64,000 bases of DNA from Archivesica marissinica (Eukaryota; Mollusca; Bivalvia; Venerida; Vesicomyidae). Positions 21,401 through 37,164 of the stretch are shown piece after piece. The DNA lies in NCBI GenBank assembly GCA_014843695.1, contig CM026386.1:15051964-15115963 (forward strand). Direction: 5' to 3'. The notes under the pieces are model-generated. The model was given only the letters and a program-made list of their open reading frames with translations. It searched no databases and had not been told where the DNA came from. Both the position numbers and the translations under genes were made by a program. Every line of letters starts with the position of its first letter. Position 1 is the stretch's first letter.

Positions 21401-24400
21401 ATTGTTGTACAATAGAGGTTCCCGTGAAATGCTTAGACTGTATATATGTTTGTACAATAGATGTTCCCGCGAGATGCTTAGACTGTATATATATGTGTTC
21501 AATAGAGGTTCCCGCGAGATGTTTAGACTGTATATATTGTTGTACAATAGAGGTTCCCGCGAGATGCTTAGACTGTGTATATATTTGTACAATAGAGGTT
21601 CCCGCGAGATGCTTAGACTGTATATATATTGTTGTACAATAGAGGTTCCAGCGAGATGCTTAGACTGTGTATATATTTGTACAATAGAGGTTCCCGCGAG
21701 ATTCTTAGACTGTATATATTGTTGTACAATAGAGGTTCCCGCGAGATGCTTAGACTGTATATATATTTGTACAATAGAGGTTCCCGCGAGATGTTTAGAC
21801 TGTATACATATTTGTACAATAGAGGTTCACGCGAGATGCTTAGACTGTATATAATTTCGTACAATAGAGGTTCCCGCTTAGACTGTATATATTTTCGAAA
21901 TGTTCGTACAATAGAGACTCCCGGGAGATGCTTAGACTGTATATATTTTCGAATTTTTCGTACGATGGAGGCTCCCGTGGGATGCTTAGACTGTATATAT
22001 TTTGGAATTTTTCGTACAATGGAGGCTCCCGCGGGATGCTTAGACTGTGTATATATTTGTACAATAGAGGTTCCCGCGAGATGCTTAGACTGTATATATT
22101 GTTGTTCAATAGAGGTTCCCGCGAGATGCTTAGACTGTATATATTATTGTACAATAGAGGTTCCCGCGAGATGCTTAGACTGTATATATTGTTGTTCAAT
22201 AGAGGTTCCCGCGAGATACTTAGACTGTATATATATTTGTACAATAGAGGTTCCCGCGAGATGCTTAGACTGTATATATTTTTGTACAATAGAGGTTCCC
22301 GCGAGATGCTTAGACTGTGTATATATTTGTACAATAGAGGTTCCCGCGAGATGCTTAGACTGTATATATTGTTGTTCAATAGAGGTTCCCGCGAGATACT
22401 TAGATTGTATATATATTTGTACAATAGAGGTTCCCGGGAGATGCTTAGACTGTATATATTTTGTACAATAGAGGTTCCCGCGACATGCTTAGAATGTATA
22501 TATATTTGTACAATAGAGGTTCCCGGGAGATGCTTAGACTGTGTATATATTTGTACAATAGAGGTTCCCGCGAGATGCTTAGACTGTGTATATATTTGTA
22601 CAATAGAGGTTCCCGCGAGATGCTTAGACTGTATATATAGTTGTACAATAGAGGTTCCCGCGAGATGCTTAGACTGTATATATATTTGTACAATAGAGGT
22701 TCCCGCGAGATGCTTAGACTGTATATATATTTGTACAATAGAGGTTCCCGCGAGATGCTTAGACTGTATACATATTGTACAATAGAGGTTCCCGCGAGAT
22801 GCTTAGACTGTATATAGTTGTACAATAGAGGTTCCCGCGAGATGCTTAGACTGTATATATTTGTACAATAGAGGTTCCCGCGAGATGCTTAGACTGTATA
22901 TATATGTTGTACAATAGAGGTTCCCGCGAGATGCTTAGACTGTATATATTGTTGTACAATAGAGGTTCCCGCGAGATGCTTAGACTGTATATATTTGTAC
23001 AATAGAGATTCCCGCGAGATGCTTAGAATGTATATATATTTGTACAATAGAGGTTCCCGCGAGATGCTTAGACTGTGTATATATATTTGTACAATAGAGG
23101 TTCCCGCGAGATGTTTAGACTGTGTATATATTTGTACAATAGAGGTTCCCGCGACATGCTTAGACTGTATATATTGTTGTACAATAGAGGTTCCGCGAGA
23201 TGCTTAGACTGTATATATTGTTGTACAATAGAGGTTCCCGCGAGATGCTTAGACTGTATATATATTTGTACAATAGAGGTTCCCGCGAGATGCTTAGACT
23301 GTATATATATTTGTACAATAGAGGTTCCCGCGAGATGCTTAGACTGTATATATTGTTGTACAATAGAGGTTCCCGTGAAATGATTAGACTGTATATATGT
23401 TTGTACAATAGATGTTCCCGCGAGATGCTTAGACTGTATATATTGTTGTTCAATAGAGGTTCCCGCGAGATGCTTAGACTGTATATATTATTGTACAATA
23501 GAGGTTCCCGCGAGATGCTTAGACTGTATATATTGTTGTTCAATAGAGGTTCCCGCGAGATACTTAGACTGTATATATATTTGTACAATAGAGGTTCCCG
23601 CGAGATGCTTAGACTGTATATATTTTTGTACAATAGAGGTTCCCGCGAGATGCTTAGACTGTGTATATATTTGTACAATAGAGGTTCCCGCGAGATGCTT
23701 AGACTGTATATATTTTTGTACAATAGGGGTTCCCGCGAGATGCTTAGACTGTGTATATATTTGTACAATAGAGGTTCCCGCGAGATGCTTAGACTGTATA
23801 TATTGTAGTTCACTAGAGGTTCACGCGAGATGTTTAGACTGTGTATATATTTGTACAATAGAGGTTCCCGCGAGATGTTTAGACTGTGTATATATTTGTA
23901 CAATAGAGGTTCCCGCGAGATGCTTAGACTGTATATATTTGTACCATATAGGTTCCCGCGAGATGCTTAGACTGTATATATATTTGTACAATAGAGGTTC
24001 CCGCGGGATGCTTAGACTGTATATATATTTGTACAATAGAGGTTCCCGCGAGATGCTTAGACTGTATATATTTTGTACAATAGAGGTTCCCGCGAGATGC
24101 TTAGAATGTATATATATTTGTAAAATAGAGGTTCCCGGGAGATGCTTAGACTGTGTATATATATTTGTACAATAGAGGTTCCCGCGAGATGTTTAGACTG
24201 TGTATATATTTGTACAATAGAGGTTTCCGCGACATGCTTAGACTGTATATATTGTTGTACAATAGAGGTTCCCGCGAGATGCTTAGACTGTATATATATT
24301 TGTACAATAGAGGTTCCCGCGGGATGCTTAGACTGTATATATATGTGTACAATACAGGTTCCCGCGAGATGCTTAGACTGTATATATTGTTGTACAATAG

Positions 24401-27400
24401 AGGTTCCCGTGAAATGCTTAGACTGTATATGTTTGTACAATAGATGTTCCCGCGAGATGCTTAGACTGTATATATTTGTTCAATAGAGGTTCCCGCGAGA
24501 TGTTTAGACTGTATATATTGTTGTACAATAGAGGTTCCCGCGAGATGCTTAGACTGTGTATATATTTGTACAATAGAGGTTCCCGCGAGATTCTTAGACT
24601 GTATATATTGTTGTACAATAGAGGTTCCCGCGAGATGCTTAGACTGTATATATATTGTACAATAGAGGTTCCCGCGAGATGTTTAGACTGTATATATATT
24701 TGTACAATAGAGGTTCCCGCGAGATGCTTAGACTGTATATAATTTCGTACAATAGAGGTTCCCGCTTAGACTGTATATATTTTCGAAATGTTCGTACAAT
24801 AGAGGCTCCCGGGAGATGCTTAGACTGTATATATTTTCGAATTTTTCGTACGATGGAGGCTCCCGTGGGATGCTTAGACTGTATATATTTTGGAATTTTT
24901 CGTACAATAGAGGCTCCCGCGGGATGCTTAGACTGTGTATATATTTGTACAATAGAGGTTCCCGCGAGATGCTTAGACTGTATATATTGTTGTTCAATAG
25001 AGGTTCCCGCGAGATGCTTAGACTGTATATATTATTGTACAATAGAGGTTCCCGCGAGATGCTTAGACTGTATATATTGTTGTACAATAGAGGTTCCCGC
25101 GAGATACTTAGACTGTATATATATTTGTACAATAGAGGTTCCCGCGAGATGTTTAGACTGTGTACATATTTGTACAATAGAGGTTCCCGCGAGATGCTTA
25201 GACTGTATATAGTTGTACAATAGAGGTTCCCGCGAGATGCTTAGACTGTATATATTTGTACAATAGAGGTTCCCGCGAGATGTTTAGACTGTATATATAT
25301 GGTTGTACAATAGAGGTTCCGCGAGATGCTTAGACTGTATATATATTTGTACAATAGAGGTTCCCGCGAGATGCTTAGACTGTATATATATTTGTACAAT
25401 AGAGTTCCCGCGAGATGCTTAGACTGTATATATGTAGTCAAGAGGTTCACGCGAGATGTTTAGACTGTGTATTATTTGTACAATAGAGGTTCCCGCGAGA
25501 TGCTTAGACTGTATATATTTGTACCATATAGGTTCCCGCGAGATGCTTAGACTGTATATATATTTGTACAATAGAGGTTCACGCGAGATGTTTAGACTGT
25601 GTATATATTTGTACAATAGAGGTTCCCGCGAGATGCTTAGACTGTATATATTTGTACCATATAGGTTCCCGCGAGATGCTTAGACTGTATATATATTTGT
25701 ACAATAGAGGTTCCCGCGGGATGCTTAGACTGTATATATATTTGTACAATAGAGGTTCCCGCGAGATGCTTAGACTGTATATATTTTTGTACAATAGAGG
25801 TTCCCGCGACATGCTTAGAATGTATATATATTTGTAAAATAGAGGTTCCCGGGAGATGCTTAGACTGTGTATATATATTTGTACAATAGAGGTTCCCGCG
25901 AGATGTTTAGACTGTGTATATATTTGTACAATAGAGGTTTCCGCGACATGCTTAGACTGTATATATTGTTGTACAATAGAGGTTCCCGCGAGATGCTTAG
26001 ACTGTATATATATTTGTACAATAGAGGTTCCCGCGGGATGCTTAGACTGTATATATATGTGTACAATACAGGTTCCCGCGAGATGCTTAGACTGTATATA
26101 TTGTTGTACAATAGAGGTTCCCGTGAAATGCTTAGACTGTATATATGTTTGTACAATAGATGTTCCCGCGAGATGCTTAGACTGTATATATATTGTTGTA
26201 CAATAGAGGTTCCCGCGAGATGCTTAGACTGTGTATATATTTGTACAATAGAGGTTCCCGCGAGATGCTTAGACTGTATATATATTGTTGTACAATAGAG
26301 GTTCCAGCGAGATGCTTAGACTGTGTATATATTTGTACAATAGAGGTTCCCGCGAGATTCTTAGACTGTATATATTGTTGTACAATAGAGGTTCCCGCGA
26401 GATGCTTAGACTGTATATATATTTGTACAATAGAGGTTCCCGCGAGATGTTTAGACTGTATATATATTTGTACAATAGAGGTTCCCGCGAGATGCTTAGA
26501 CTGTATATAATTTCGTACAATAGAGGTTCCCGCTTAGACTGTATATATTTTCGAAATGTTCGTACAATAGAGGCTCCCGGGAGATGCTTAGACTGTATAT
26601 ATTTTCGAATTTTTCGTACGATGGAGGCTCCCGTGGGATGCTTAGACTGTATATATTTTGGAATTTTTCGTACAATGGAGGCTCCCGCGGGATGCTTAGA
26701 CTGTGTATATATTTGTACAATAGAGGTTCCCGCGAGATGCTTAGACTGTATATATTGTTGTTCAATAGAGGTTCCCGCGAGATGCTTAGACTGTATATAT
26801 TATTGTACAATAGAGGTTCCCGCGAGATGCTTAGACTGTATATATTGTTGTTCAATAGAGGTTCCCGCGAGATACTTAGACTGTATATATATTTGTACAA
26901 TAGAGGTTCCCGCGAGATGCTTAGACTGTGTACATATTTGTACAATAGAGGTTCCCGCGAGATGCTTAGACTGTATATAGTTGTACAATAGAGGTTCCCG
27001 CGAGATGCTTAGACTGTATATATTTGTACAATAGAGGTTCCCGCGAGATGCTTAGACTGTATATATATGGTTGTACAATAGAGGTTCCCGCGAGATGCTT
27101 AGACTGTATATATATTTGTACAATAGAGGTTCCCGCGAGATGCTTAGACTGTATATATATTTGTACAATAGAGATTCCCGCGAGATGCTTAGAATGTATA
27201 TATATTTGTACAATAGAGGTTCCCGGGAGATGCTTAGACTGTGTATATATATTTGTACAATAGAGGTTCCCGCGAGATGTTTAGACTGTGTATATATTTG
27301 TACAATAGAGGTTTCCGCGACATGCTTAGACTGTATATATTGTTGTACAATAGAGGTTCCCGCGAGATGCTTAGACTGTATATTTTGTTGTACAATAGAG

Positions 27401-30400
27401 GTTCCCGCGAGATGCTTAGACTGTATATATATTTGTACAATAGAGATTCCCGCGGGATGCTTAGACTGTATATATATTTGTACAATAGAGGTTCCCGCGA
27501 GATGCTTAGACTGTATATATTGTTGTACAATAGAGGTTCCCGTGAAATGATTAGACTGTATATATGTTTGTACAATAGATGTTCCCGCTAGATGCTTAGA
27601 CTGTATATATTGTTGTTCAATAGAGGTTCCCGCGAGATGCTTAGACTGTATATATTATTGTACAATAGAGGTTCCCGCGAGATGCTTAGACTGTGTATAT
27701 ATTGTTGTTCAATAGAGGTTCCCGCGAGATACTTAGACTGTATATATATTTGTACAATAGAGGTTCCCGCGGGATGCTTAGACTGTATATATATTTGTAC
27801 AATACAGGTTCCCGCGAGATGCTTAGACTGTATATATTGTTGTACAATAGAGGTTCCCGTGAAATGCTTAGACTGTATATATGTTTGTACAATAGATGTT
27901 CCCGCGAGATGCTTAGACTGTATATATATTTGTTCAATAGAGGTTCCCGCGAGATGCTTAGACTGTGTATATATTGTACAATAGAGGTTCCCGCGAGATG
28001 CTTAGACTGTATATATATTGTTGTGCAATAGAGGTTCCCGCGAGATGCTTAGACTGTATATATATTTGTACAATAGAGGTTCCCGCGAGATGTTTAGACT
28101 GTATACATATTTGTACAATAGAGGTTCCCGCGAGATGCTTAGACTGTATATATATTTGTACAATAGAGGTTCCCGCGAGATGTTTAGACTGTATATATAT
28201 TTGTACAATAGAGGTTCCCGCGAGATGCTTAGACTGTATATAATTTCGTACAATAGAGGTTCCCGCTTAGACTGTATATATCAAATTTCGTACAATAGAG
28301 GCTCCCGGGAGATGCTTAGACTGTATATATCAATTTTTCGTACAATAGAGGCTCCCGCGAGATGCTTAGACTGTATATATTTAATTTCGTACAATAGAGG
28401 CTCCCGCGAGATGCTTAGACTGTGTATATATTTGTACAATAGAGGTTCCCGCGAGATGCTTAGACTGTATATATTGTTGTTCAATAGAGGTTCCATCGAG
28501 ATGCTTAGACTGTATATATTATTGTACAATAGAGGTTCCCGCGAGATGCTTAGACTGTATATATTGTTGTTCAATAGAGGTTCCCGCGAGATACTTAGAC
28601 TGTATATATATTTGTACAATAGAGGTTCCCGCGAGATGCTTAGACTGTATATATTTTTGTACAATAGAGGTTCCCGCGAGATGCTTAGACTGTGTATATA
28701 TTTGTACAATAGAGGTTCCCGCGAGATGCTTAGACTGTATATATTATTGTCAATAGAGGTTCCCGCGAATACTTAGATTGTATATATATTGTACAATAGA
28801 GGTTCCCGCGAGATGCTTAGACTGTATATATTTTTGTACACTAGAGGTTCCCGCGACATGCTTAGAATGTATATATATTTGTACAATAGAGGTTCCCAGG
28901 AGATGCTTAGACTGTGTATATATTTGTACAATAGAGGTTCCCGCGAGATACTTAGACTGTATATATATTTGTACAATAGAGGTTCCCGCGAGATGTTTAG
29001 ACTGTGTACATATTTGTACAATAGAGGTTCCCGCGAGATGCTTAGACTGTATATAGTTGTACAATAGAGGTTCCCGCGAGATGCTTAGACTGTATATATT
29101 TGTACAATAGAGGTTCCCGCGAGATGCTTAGACTGTATATATATGGTTGTACAATAGAGGTCCCGCGAGATGCGTAGACTGTATATATGTTGTACAATAG
29201 AGGTTCCCGCGAGATGCTTAGACTGTATATATATTTGTACAATAGAGATTCCCGCGAGATGCTTAGACTGTATATATATTTGTACAATAGAGGTTCCCGC
29301 GACATGCTTAGAATGTATATATATTTGTACAATAGAGGTTCCCGCGAGATGCTTAGACTGTATATATGTTTGTACAATAGAGGTTCCCGCGAGATGCTTA
29401 TTTAGACTGTATATATATTTGTACAATAGAGGTTCCCGCGAGATGCTTACTTAGACAGTATATATTATTGTACAATAGAGGTTCCCGCGAGATGTTTAGA
29501 CTGTATATATGGTTGTACAATAGAGGTTCCCGCGAGATGTTTAGACTGTATATATATTTGTACAATAGAGATTCCCGCGAGATGTTTAGACTGTATATAT
29601 ATTTGTTCAATAGAGGTTCCCGCGAGATGTTTAGACTGTGTATATATTTGTACAATAGAGGTTCCCGCGACATGCTTAGACTGTGTATATAGTTGTACAA
29701 TAGAGGTTCCCGCGGGATGCTTAGACTGTATATATTGGTGTACAATAGATGTTCCCGCCAGATGCTTAGACTGTGTATATAGTTGTACAATAGAGGTTCC
29801 CGCGAGATGCTTAGACTGTATATATATATGTACAATAGTGGTTCCCGCGAGATGCTTAGACTGTATATATTTGTTCAATAGAGGTTCCCGCGAGATGCTT
29901 AGACTGTATATATATTTGTACAATAGAGGTTCCCGCGAGATGCTTAGACTGTATATATATTTGTACACTAGAGGTTCCCGCGAGATGCTTAGACTGTATA
30001 TATTTGTTCAATAGAGGTTCCCGCGAGATGCTTAGACTGTATATATATTTGTACAATAGAGGTTCCCGGGAGATGCTTAGACTGTATATATTTGTTCAAT
30101 AGAGGTTCCCGCGAGATGCTTAGACTGTATATATATTTGTACAATAGAGGTGTCCCGCGAGATGTTTAGACTCTATATATGTTTGTACAATATAGGTTCC
30201 CGCGAGATGCTTAGACTGTATATATATTTGTACAATAGAGGTTCCCGCGAGATGTTTAGACTGTATATATATGGTTGTACAATAGAGGTTCCCGCGAGAT
30301 GTTTAGACTCTATATATGTTTGTACAATAGAGGTTCCCGCGAGATGTTTAGACTGTATATATATTATTGTACAATAGAGGTTCCCGCGAGATGCTTAGAC

Positions 30401-33400
30401 TGTATATATATTTTTGTATTTGTACAATAGAGGTTCCCACGTGATGCTTAGACTGTATATATTTGTTCAATAGAGGTTCCAGCAAGATGCTTAGACTGTA
30501 TATATTCATACACTAGAGGTTCCCGCGAGATGCTTAGACTGTATATATTGTTGTACAATAGAGGTTCCCGCGAGATGCTTACTTAGACTGTATATATATT
30601 TGTACAATAGAGGTTCCCGCGAGATGCTTACTTAGACTGTATATATTATTGTACGATAGAGGTTCCCGCGAGATGTTTAGAATTTATATATGGTTGTACA
30701 ATAGAGGTTCCCGCGAGATGTTTAGACTGTATATATATTTGTACAATAGAGATTCACGCGAGATGTTTAGACTGTATATATATTTGTTCAATAGAGGTTC
30801 CCGCGAGATGTTTACTTAGACAGTATATATTATTGTACAATAGAGGTTCCCGCGAGATGTTTAGACTGTATATATGGTTGTACAATAAAGGTTCCCGTGA
30901 GATGTTTAGACTGTATATATATTTGTACAATAGAGATTCCCGCGAGATGCTTAAACTGTATATATATTTGTTCAATAGAGGTTCCCGCGACATGCTTAGA
31001 CTGTGTATATAGTTGTACAATAGAGGTTCCCGGGAGATGCTTAGACTGTATATATTGTTGTACAATAGAGGTTCCTGCGGGATGCTTAGACTGTATATAT
31101 TTGTACAATAGAGGTTCCCGCGAGATGCTTAGACTGTATATATATATATGTACAATAGAGGTTCCCGCGAGATGCTTAGACTGTATATATTTGTTCAATA
31201 GAGGATCCCGCGAGATGCTTAGACTGTATATATATTTGTACAATAGAGGTTCCAGCGAGATGCTTAGACTGTATATATTTGTTCAATAGAGGTTCCCGCG
31301 AGATGCTTAAACTGTATATATATTTGTACAATAGAGGTTCCCGCGCGATGTTTAGACTGTATATATATGGTTGTACAATAGAGGTTCCAGCCAGATGCTT
31401 AGACTGTATATATTATTGTACAATAGAGGTTCCCGCGAGATGCTTAGACTGTATATATTATTGTTCAGTAGAGGTTCCCGCGAGATACTTAGACTGTATA
31501 TATATTTGTACAATAGAGGTTCCCGGGAGATGCTTAGACTGTATATATTTTTGTACAATAGAGGTTCCCGCGAGATGCTTAGACTGTGTATATATTTGTA
31601 CAATAGAGGTTCCCGCGAGATGCTTAGACTGTATATATTGTTGTTCAATAGAGGTTCCCGCGAGATACTTAGACTGTATATATATTTGTACAATAGAGGT
31701 TCCCGCGAGATGCTTAGACTGTATATATTTGTGTACAATAGAGGTTCCCGCGACATGCTTAGAATGTATATATATTTGTACAATAGAGGTTCCCGGGAGA
31801 TGCTTAGACTGTGTATATATTTGTACAATAGAGGTTCCCGCTAGATGTTTATACTGTGTATATATTTGTACAATAGAGGTTCCCGCGAGATGCGTAGACT
31901 GTATATATTGTTGTACAATAGAGGTTCCCGCGAGATGCTTAGACTGTGTATATAGTTGTACAATAGAGGTTCCCGCGAGATGCTTAGACTGTATATATTG
32001 TTGTACAATAGAGGTTCCCGCGAGATGCTTAGACTGTATATATTGTTGTACAATAGATGTTCCCGCGAGATGCTTAGACTGCATATATATGTGTACAATA
32101 CAGGCTCCCGCGAGATGCTTAGACTGTATATATATTTGTACAATAGAGTTTCCCGCGAGATGCTTAGACTGTATATATTGTTGTACAATAGAGGTTCCCG
32201 CGAAATGCTTAGACTGTATATATGTTTGTACAATAGAGGTTCCCGCGAGATGCTTAGACTGTATATATATTTGTTCAATAGAGCTTCCCGCGAGATGTTT
32301 AGACTGTATATATTGTTGTACAATAGAGGTTCCCGCGAGATGCTTAGACTGTGTATATATTTGTACAATAGAGGTTCCCGCGAGATGCTTAGACTGTATA
32401 TATATTGTTGTACAATAGAGGTTCCCGCGAGATGCTTAGACAGTATATATGGTTGTACAATAGAGGTTCCCGCGAGATGCTTAGACTGTATATATATGTG
32501 TACAAACAATAGAGGTTCCCGCGAGATGTTTAGACTGTATACATATTTGTACAATAGAGGTTCCCGCGAGATGCTTAGACTGTATATAATTTCGTGCAAT
32601 AAAGGTTCCCGCTTAGACTGTATATATTTTCGAAATGTTCGTACAATAGAGGCTCCCGCGAGATGCTTAGACTGTATATATTTTCGAATTTTTCGTACAA
32701 TAGAGGTTCCCGCGGGATGCTTAGACTGTATATATATTTGTACAATAGAGGTTCCCGCGAGTGGCTTAGACTGTATATATATGTGTACAATAGAGGTTCC
32801 CGCGAGATGCTTAGACTGTGTATATATTTGTACAATAGAGGTTCCCGCGAGATGCTTAGACTGTATATATTGTTGTTCAATAGAGGTTCCCGCGAGAAAC
32901 TTAGATTGTATATATATTTGTACAATAGAGGTTCCCGGGAGATGCTTAGACTGTATATATTTGTGTACAATAGAGGTTCCCGCGACATGCTTAGAATGTA
33001 TATATATTTGTACAATAGAGGTTCCCGGGAGATGCTTAGACTGTGTATATATTTGTACAATAGAGGTTCCCGCGAGATGTTTAGACTGTGTATATATTTG
33101 TACAATAGAGGTTCCCGCGAGATGCTTAGACTGTATATATTTGTACAATAGAGGTTCCCGCGAGATGCTTAGACTGTATATATTTGTACAATAGAGGTTC
33201 CCGCGAGATACTTAGACTGTATATATATGGTTGTACAATAGAGGTTCCCGCGAGATGCGTAGACTGTATATATTGTTGTACAATAGAGGTTCCCGCGAGA
33301 TGCTTAGACTGTATATATATTTGTACAATAGAGGTTCCCGCGAGATGCTTAGACTGTATATATTGTTGTACAATAGAGGTTCCCGCGAGATGCTTAGACT

Positions 33401-36400
33401 GTATATATATTTGTACAATAGAGGTTCCCGCGACATGTTTAGACTGTATATATATTTGTACAATAGAGGTTCCGCGGGATGCTTAGACTGTATATATGTT
33501 GTACAATAGAGGTTCCCGCGAGATGCTTAGACTGTATATATTGTTGTACAATAGAGGTTCCCGCGAGATGCTTAGACTGTATATATATTTGTACAATAGA
33601 GTTTCCCGCGAGATGTTTAGACTGTGTATATAGTTGTACAATAGAGGTTCCCGCGGGATGCTTAGACTGTATATATTATTGTACAATAGAGGTTCCCGCG
33701 GGATGCTTAGACTGTATTATTATTGTACAATAGAGGTTCCGCGAGATGCTTAGACTGTATATATATTGTACAATAGAGGTTCCCGCGAGATGCTTAGACT
33801 GTATATATTTGTACAATAGAGGTTCCCGCGAGATGCTTAGACTGTATATATATTTGTACAATAGAGATTCCCGCGGGATGCTTAGACTGTATATATATTT
33901 GTACAATAGAGGTTCCCGCGGGATGCTTAGACTGTATATATATTTGTACAATAGAGGTTCCCGCGAGATGCTTACTTAGACTGTATATATATTTGTACAA
34001 TAGAGGTTCCCGCGAGATGCTTACTTAGACTGTATATATTATTGTACAATAGAGGTTCCCACGAGATGTTTAGACTGTATATATGGTTGTACCATAGAGG
34101 TTCCCGCGAGATGTTTAGACTGTATATATATTTGTACAATAGAGGTTCCCGCGAGATGTTTAGACTGTATATATATTTGTTCAATAGAGGTTCCCGCGAG
34201 ATGTTTAGACTGTGTATATATTTGTACAATAGAGGTTCCCGCGAGATGTTTGACTGTATATATATTTGTACAATAGAGGTTCCCGTGAGATGCTTAGACT
34301 GTATATATTGTACAATAGAGGTCCCGCGAGATGCTTAGACTGTGTATATATTTGTACAATAGAGGTTCCCGCGAGATGCTTAGACTGTATATATTGTTGT
34401 TCAATAGAGGTTCACGCGAGATACTTAGACTGTATATATATTTGTACAATAGAGGTTCCCGCGAGATGCTTAGACTGTATATATTTTTGTACAATAGAGG
34501 TTCCCGCGACATGCTTAGACTGTATATATTTTTGTACAATAGAGGTTCCCGCGACATGCTTAGAATGTATATATATATTTGTACAATAGAGGTTCCCGGG
34601 AGATGCTTAGACTGTGTATATATTTGTACAATAGAGGTTCCCGCGAGATGTTTAGACTGTGTATATATTTGTACAATAGAGGTTCCCGCGAGATGCTTAG
34701 ACTGTATATATTGTTGTACAATAGAGGTTCCCGCGAAATGCTTAGACTGTATATATGTTTGTACAATAGAGGTTCCCGCGAGATGCTTAGACTGTATATA
34801 TATTTGTTCAATAGAGGTTCCCGCGAGATGCTTAGACTGTATATATTGTTGTACAATGGAGGTTCCCGCGAGATGCTTAGACTGTGTATATTTTGTTGTA
34901 CAATAGAGGTTCCCGCGAGATGCTTAGACTGTATATATATTGTTGTACAATAGAGGTTCCCGTGAGATGCTTAGACAGTATATATGGTTGTACAATAGAG
35001 GTTCCCGCGAGATGCTTAGACTGTATATATATTTGTACAATAGAGGTTCCCGCGAGATGTTTAGACTGTATACATATTTGTACAATAGAGGTTCCCGCGA
35101 GATGCTTAGACTGTATATATTTTTGTACAATAGAGGTTCCCGCGAGATGCTTAGACTGTGTATATATTTGTACAATAGAGGTTCCCGCGAGATGCTTAGA
35201 CTGTATATATTGTTGTTCAATAGAGGTTCCCGCGAGATACTTAGATGTATATATATTTGTACAATAGAGGTTCCCGGGAGATGCTTATACTGTATATATG
35301 TGTGTACAATAGAGGTTCCCGCGACATGCTTAGAATGTTTATATATTTGTACAATAGAGGTTCCCGGGAGATGCTTAGACTGTGTATATATTTGTACAAT
35401 AGAGGTTCCCGCGAGATGCTTAGACTGTATATATGTGTACAATAGAGGTTCCCGCGAGATGCTTAGACTGTATATATGTGTACAATAGAGGTTCCCGCGA
35501 GATGCTTACTTAGACTGTATATATTATTGTACAATAGAGGTTCCCGCGAGATGTTTAGACTGTATATATGGTTGTACAATAGAGGTTCCACGAGATGTTT
35601 AGACTGTATATATATTTGTACAATAGAGATTCCCGCGAGATGTTTAGACTGTATATATATTTGTTCAATAGAGGTCCCGCGAGATGTTTAACTGTGTATA
35701 TATTGTACAATAGAGGTTCCCGCGACATGCTTAGACTGTGTATATATTGTTTCAATAGAGGTTCCCGCGACATGCTTAGACTGTATATATAGTTGTACAA
35801 TAGAGGTTCCCGCGAGATGCTTAGACTGTATAATATTGTTGTACAATAGAGGTTCCCGCGAGATGCTTAGACTGTGTATATTTGTTCAATAGAGGTTCCC
35901 GCGAGATGCTTAGACTGATATATATTTGTACAATAGAGGTCCCGCGAGATGTTAGACTGTATATATATTTGTACAATAGAGGTCCCGCGGATGCTTAGAC
36001 TGTATATATTGTTGAACAATAGAGGTTCCCGCGAGATGCTTAGACTAAAAACAAAACCCAACAACTATATATTTGTACAATAGAGGTTCCCGCGAGATGC
36101 TTAGACTGTATATATTTGTTCAATAGAGGTTCCCACGTGATGCTTAGACTGTATATATTTGTTCAATAGAGGTTCCCACGTGATGCTTAGACTGTATATA
36201 TTTGTTCAATAGAGGTTCCCGCGAGATGCTTAGACTGTATATATTTTTGGTCAATAGAGGTTCCCGCGGGATGCTTAGACTGTATATATTATTGTACAAT
36301 AGAGGTTCCCGCGGGATGCTTAGACTGTATATATTATTGTACAATAGAGGTTCCCGCGAGATGCTTAGACTGTATATATTATTGTACAATAGAGGTTCCC

Positions 36401-36850
36401 GCGAGATGCTTAGACTGTATATATTATTGTACAATAGAGGTTCCCGCGAGATGCTTAGACTGTATATATTGTGTACAATATAGGTTCCCGCGAGATGCTT
36501 AGACTGTATATAGTGTACAATAGAGGTTCCCCGAGATGCTTAGACTGTATATATTAGTGTACAATAGAGGTTCCCGCGAGAGCTTAGATGTAATATTATG
36601 TACAATAGAGGTTCCCGCGAGATGCTTTAGATGATATATTATGTACAATAGAGGTTCCCGCGAGATGCTTAGACTGTATATATTGTTGTACAATAGAGGT
36701 TCCCGCGGGATGCTTAGACTGTATATATTATTGTACAATAGAGGTTCCCGCGAGATGCTTAGACTGTATATATTATTGTACAATAGAGGTTCCCGCGGGA
36801 TGCTTAGACTGTATATATTATTGTACAATAGAGGTTCCCGTGAGATGCTT
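18428..36850. repeat. 45-bp minisatellite, about 18.4 kb
   Basis: Roughly 400 units, typically 'agactgtatatatatttgta' + 'caatagaggttcccgcgaga' + 'tgctt' (45 bp, with 43- to 49-bp variants). Variants differ in the AT spacer (attgttg, atatttg, atatggttg), in gttc for gtac, and in cgggat, cgacat or cgtgag. Long duplications are visible: 18443-18853 recurs at 19112-19522. Marker units with 'tttcgaaatgttcg' recur near 21890, 24780, 26545 and 32630. Units are nearly identical, so the array is young or homogenised. Open frames of up to 435 codons on both strands exist only because 45 is a multiple of three. Confidence 0.97.
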
Positions 36851-37164
36851 TATCAGGTACGGAACGCCATACTTCCAAAGTATAACCAGCTTCGTCCAGA
36901 GTGATCGTCACAGATCCCAGTTCATAAAAAACAAAGGTACTAAAGAACACGAAAAGCCACCATGGCATGGGGCCCTATATCGGGGTCTGTTAAAGGATTA
37001 CCATTATATGTTAACTTTATATATCTAGCTAATTATAACCTTTCCAACAATGAATGCTTGAGAGAAAGCTTTTATTCATAACTGGCAGTATGCAGCTGAC
37101 GATTGAAGACTACAGCAAACGTATATACAGTATATAAATAGCAAAAACACCGAGTTGTCAAGTG
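36851..37164. other. Intergenic, nothing recognised
   Basis: Unique-looking sequence after the minisatellite; no supported gene or repeat. Confidence 0.5.

Noticed and set aside
18346..36904. Dozens of long open frames on both strands (up to 435 codons, N-R-G-S-R-E and S-I-S-R-E-P type repeats)
   Set aside because: They follow the 45-bp unit, open in several frames and both strands because 45 is a multiple of three. No unique sequence, no domain, no splice or start context.
36851..37030. A coding exon after the minisatellite (R-Y-G-T-P-Y-F-Q-S-I... frame)
   Set aside because: The frame is short, begins inside the last repeat unit and shows no recognisable domain or splice signal.
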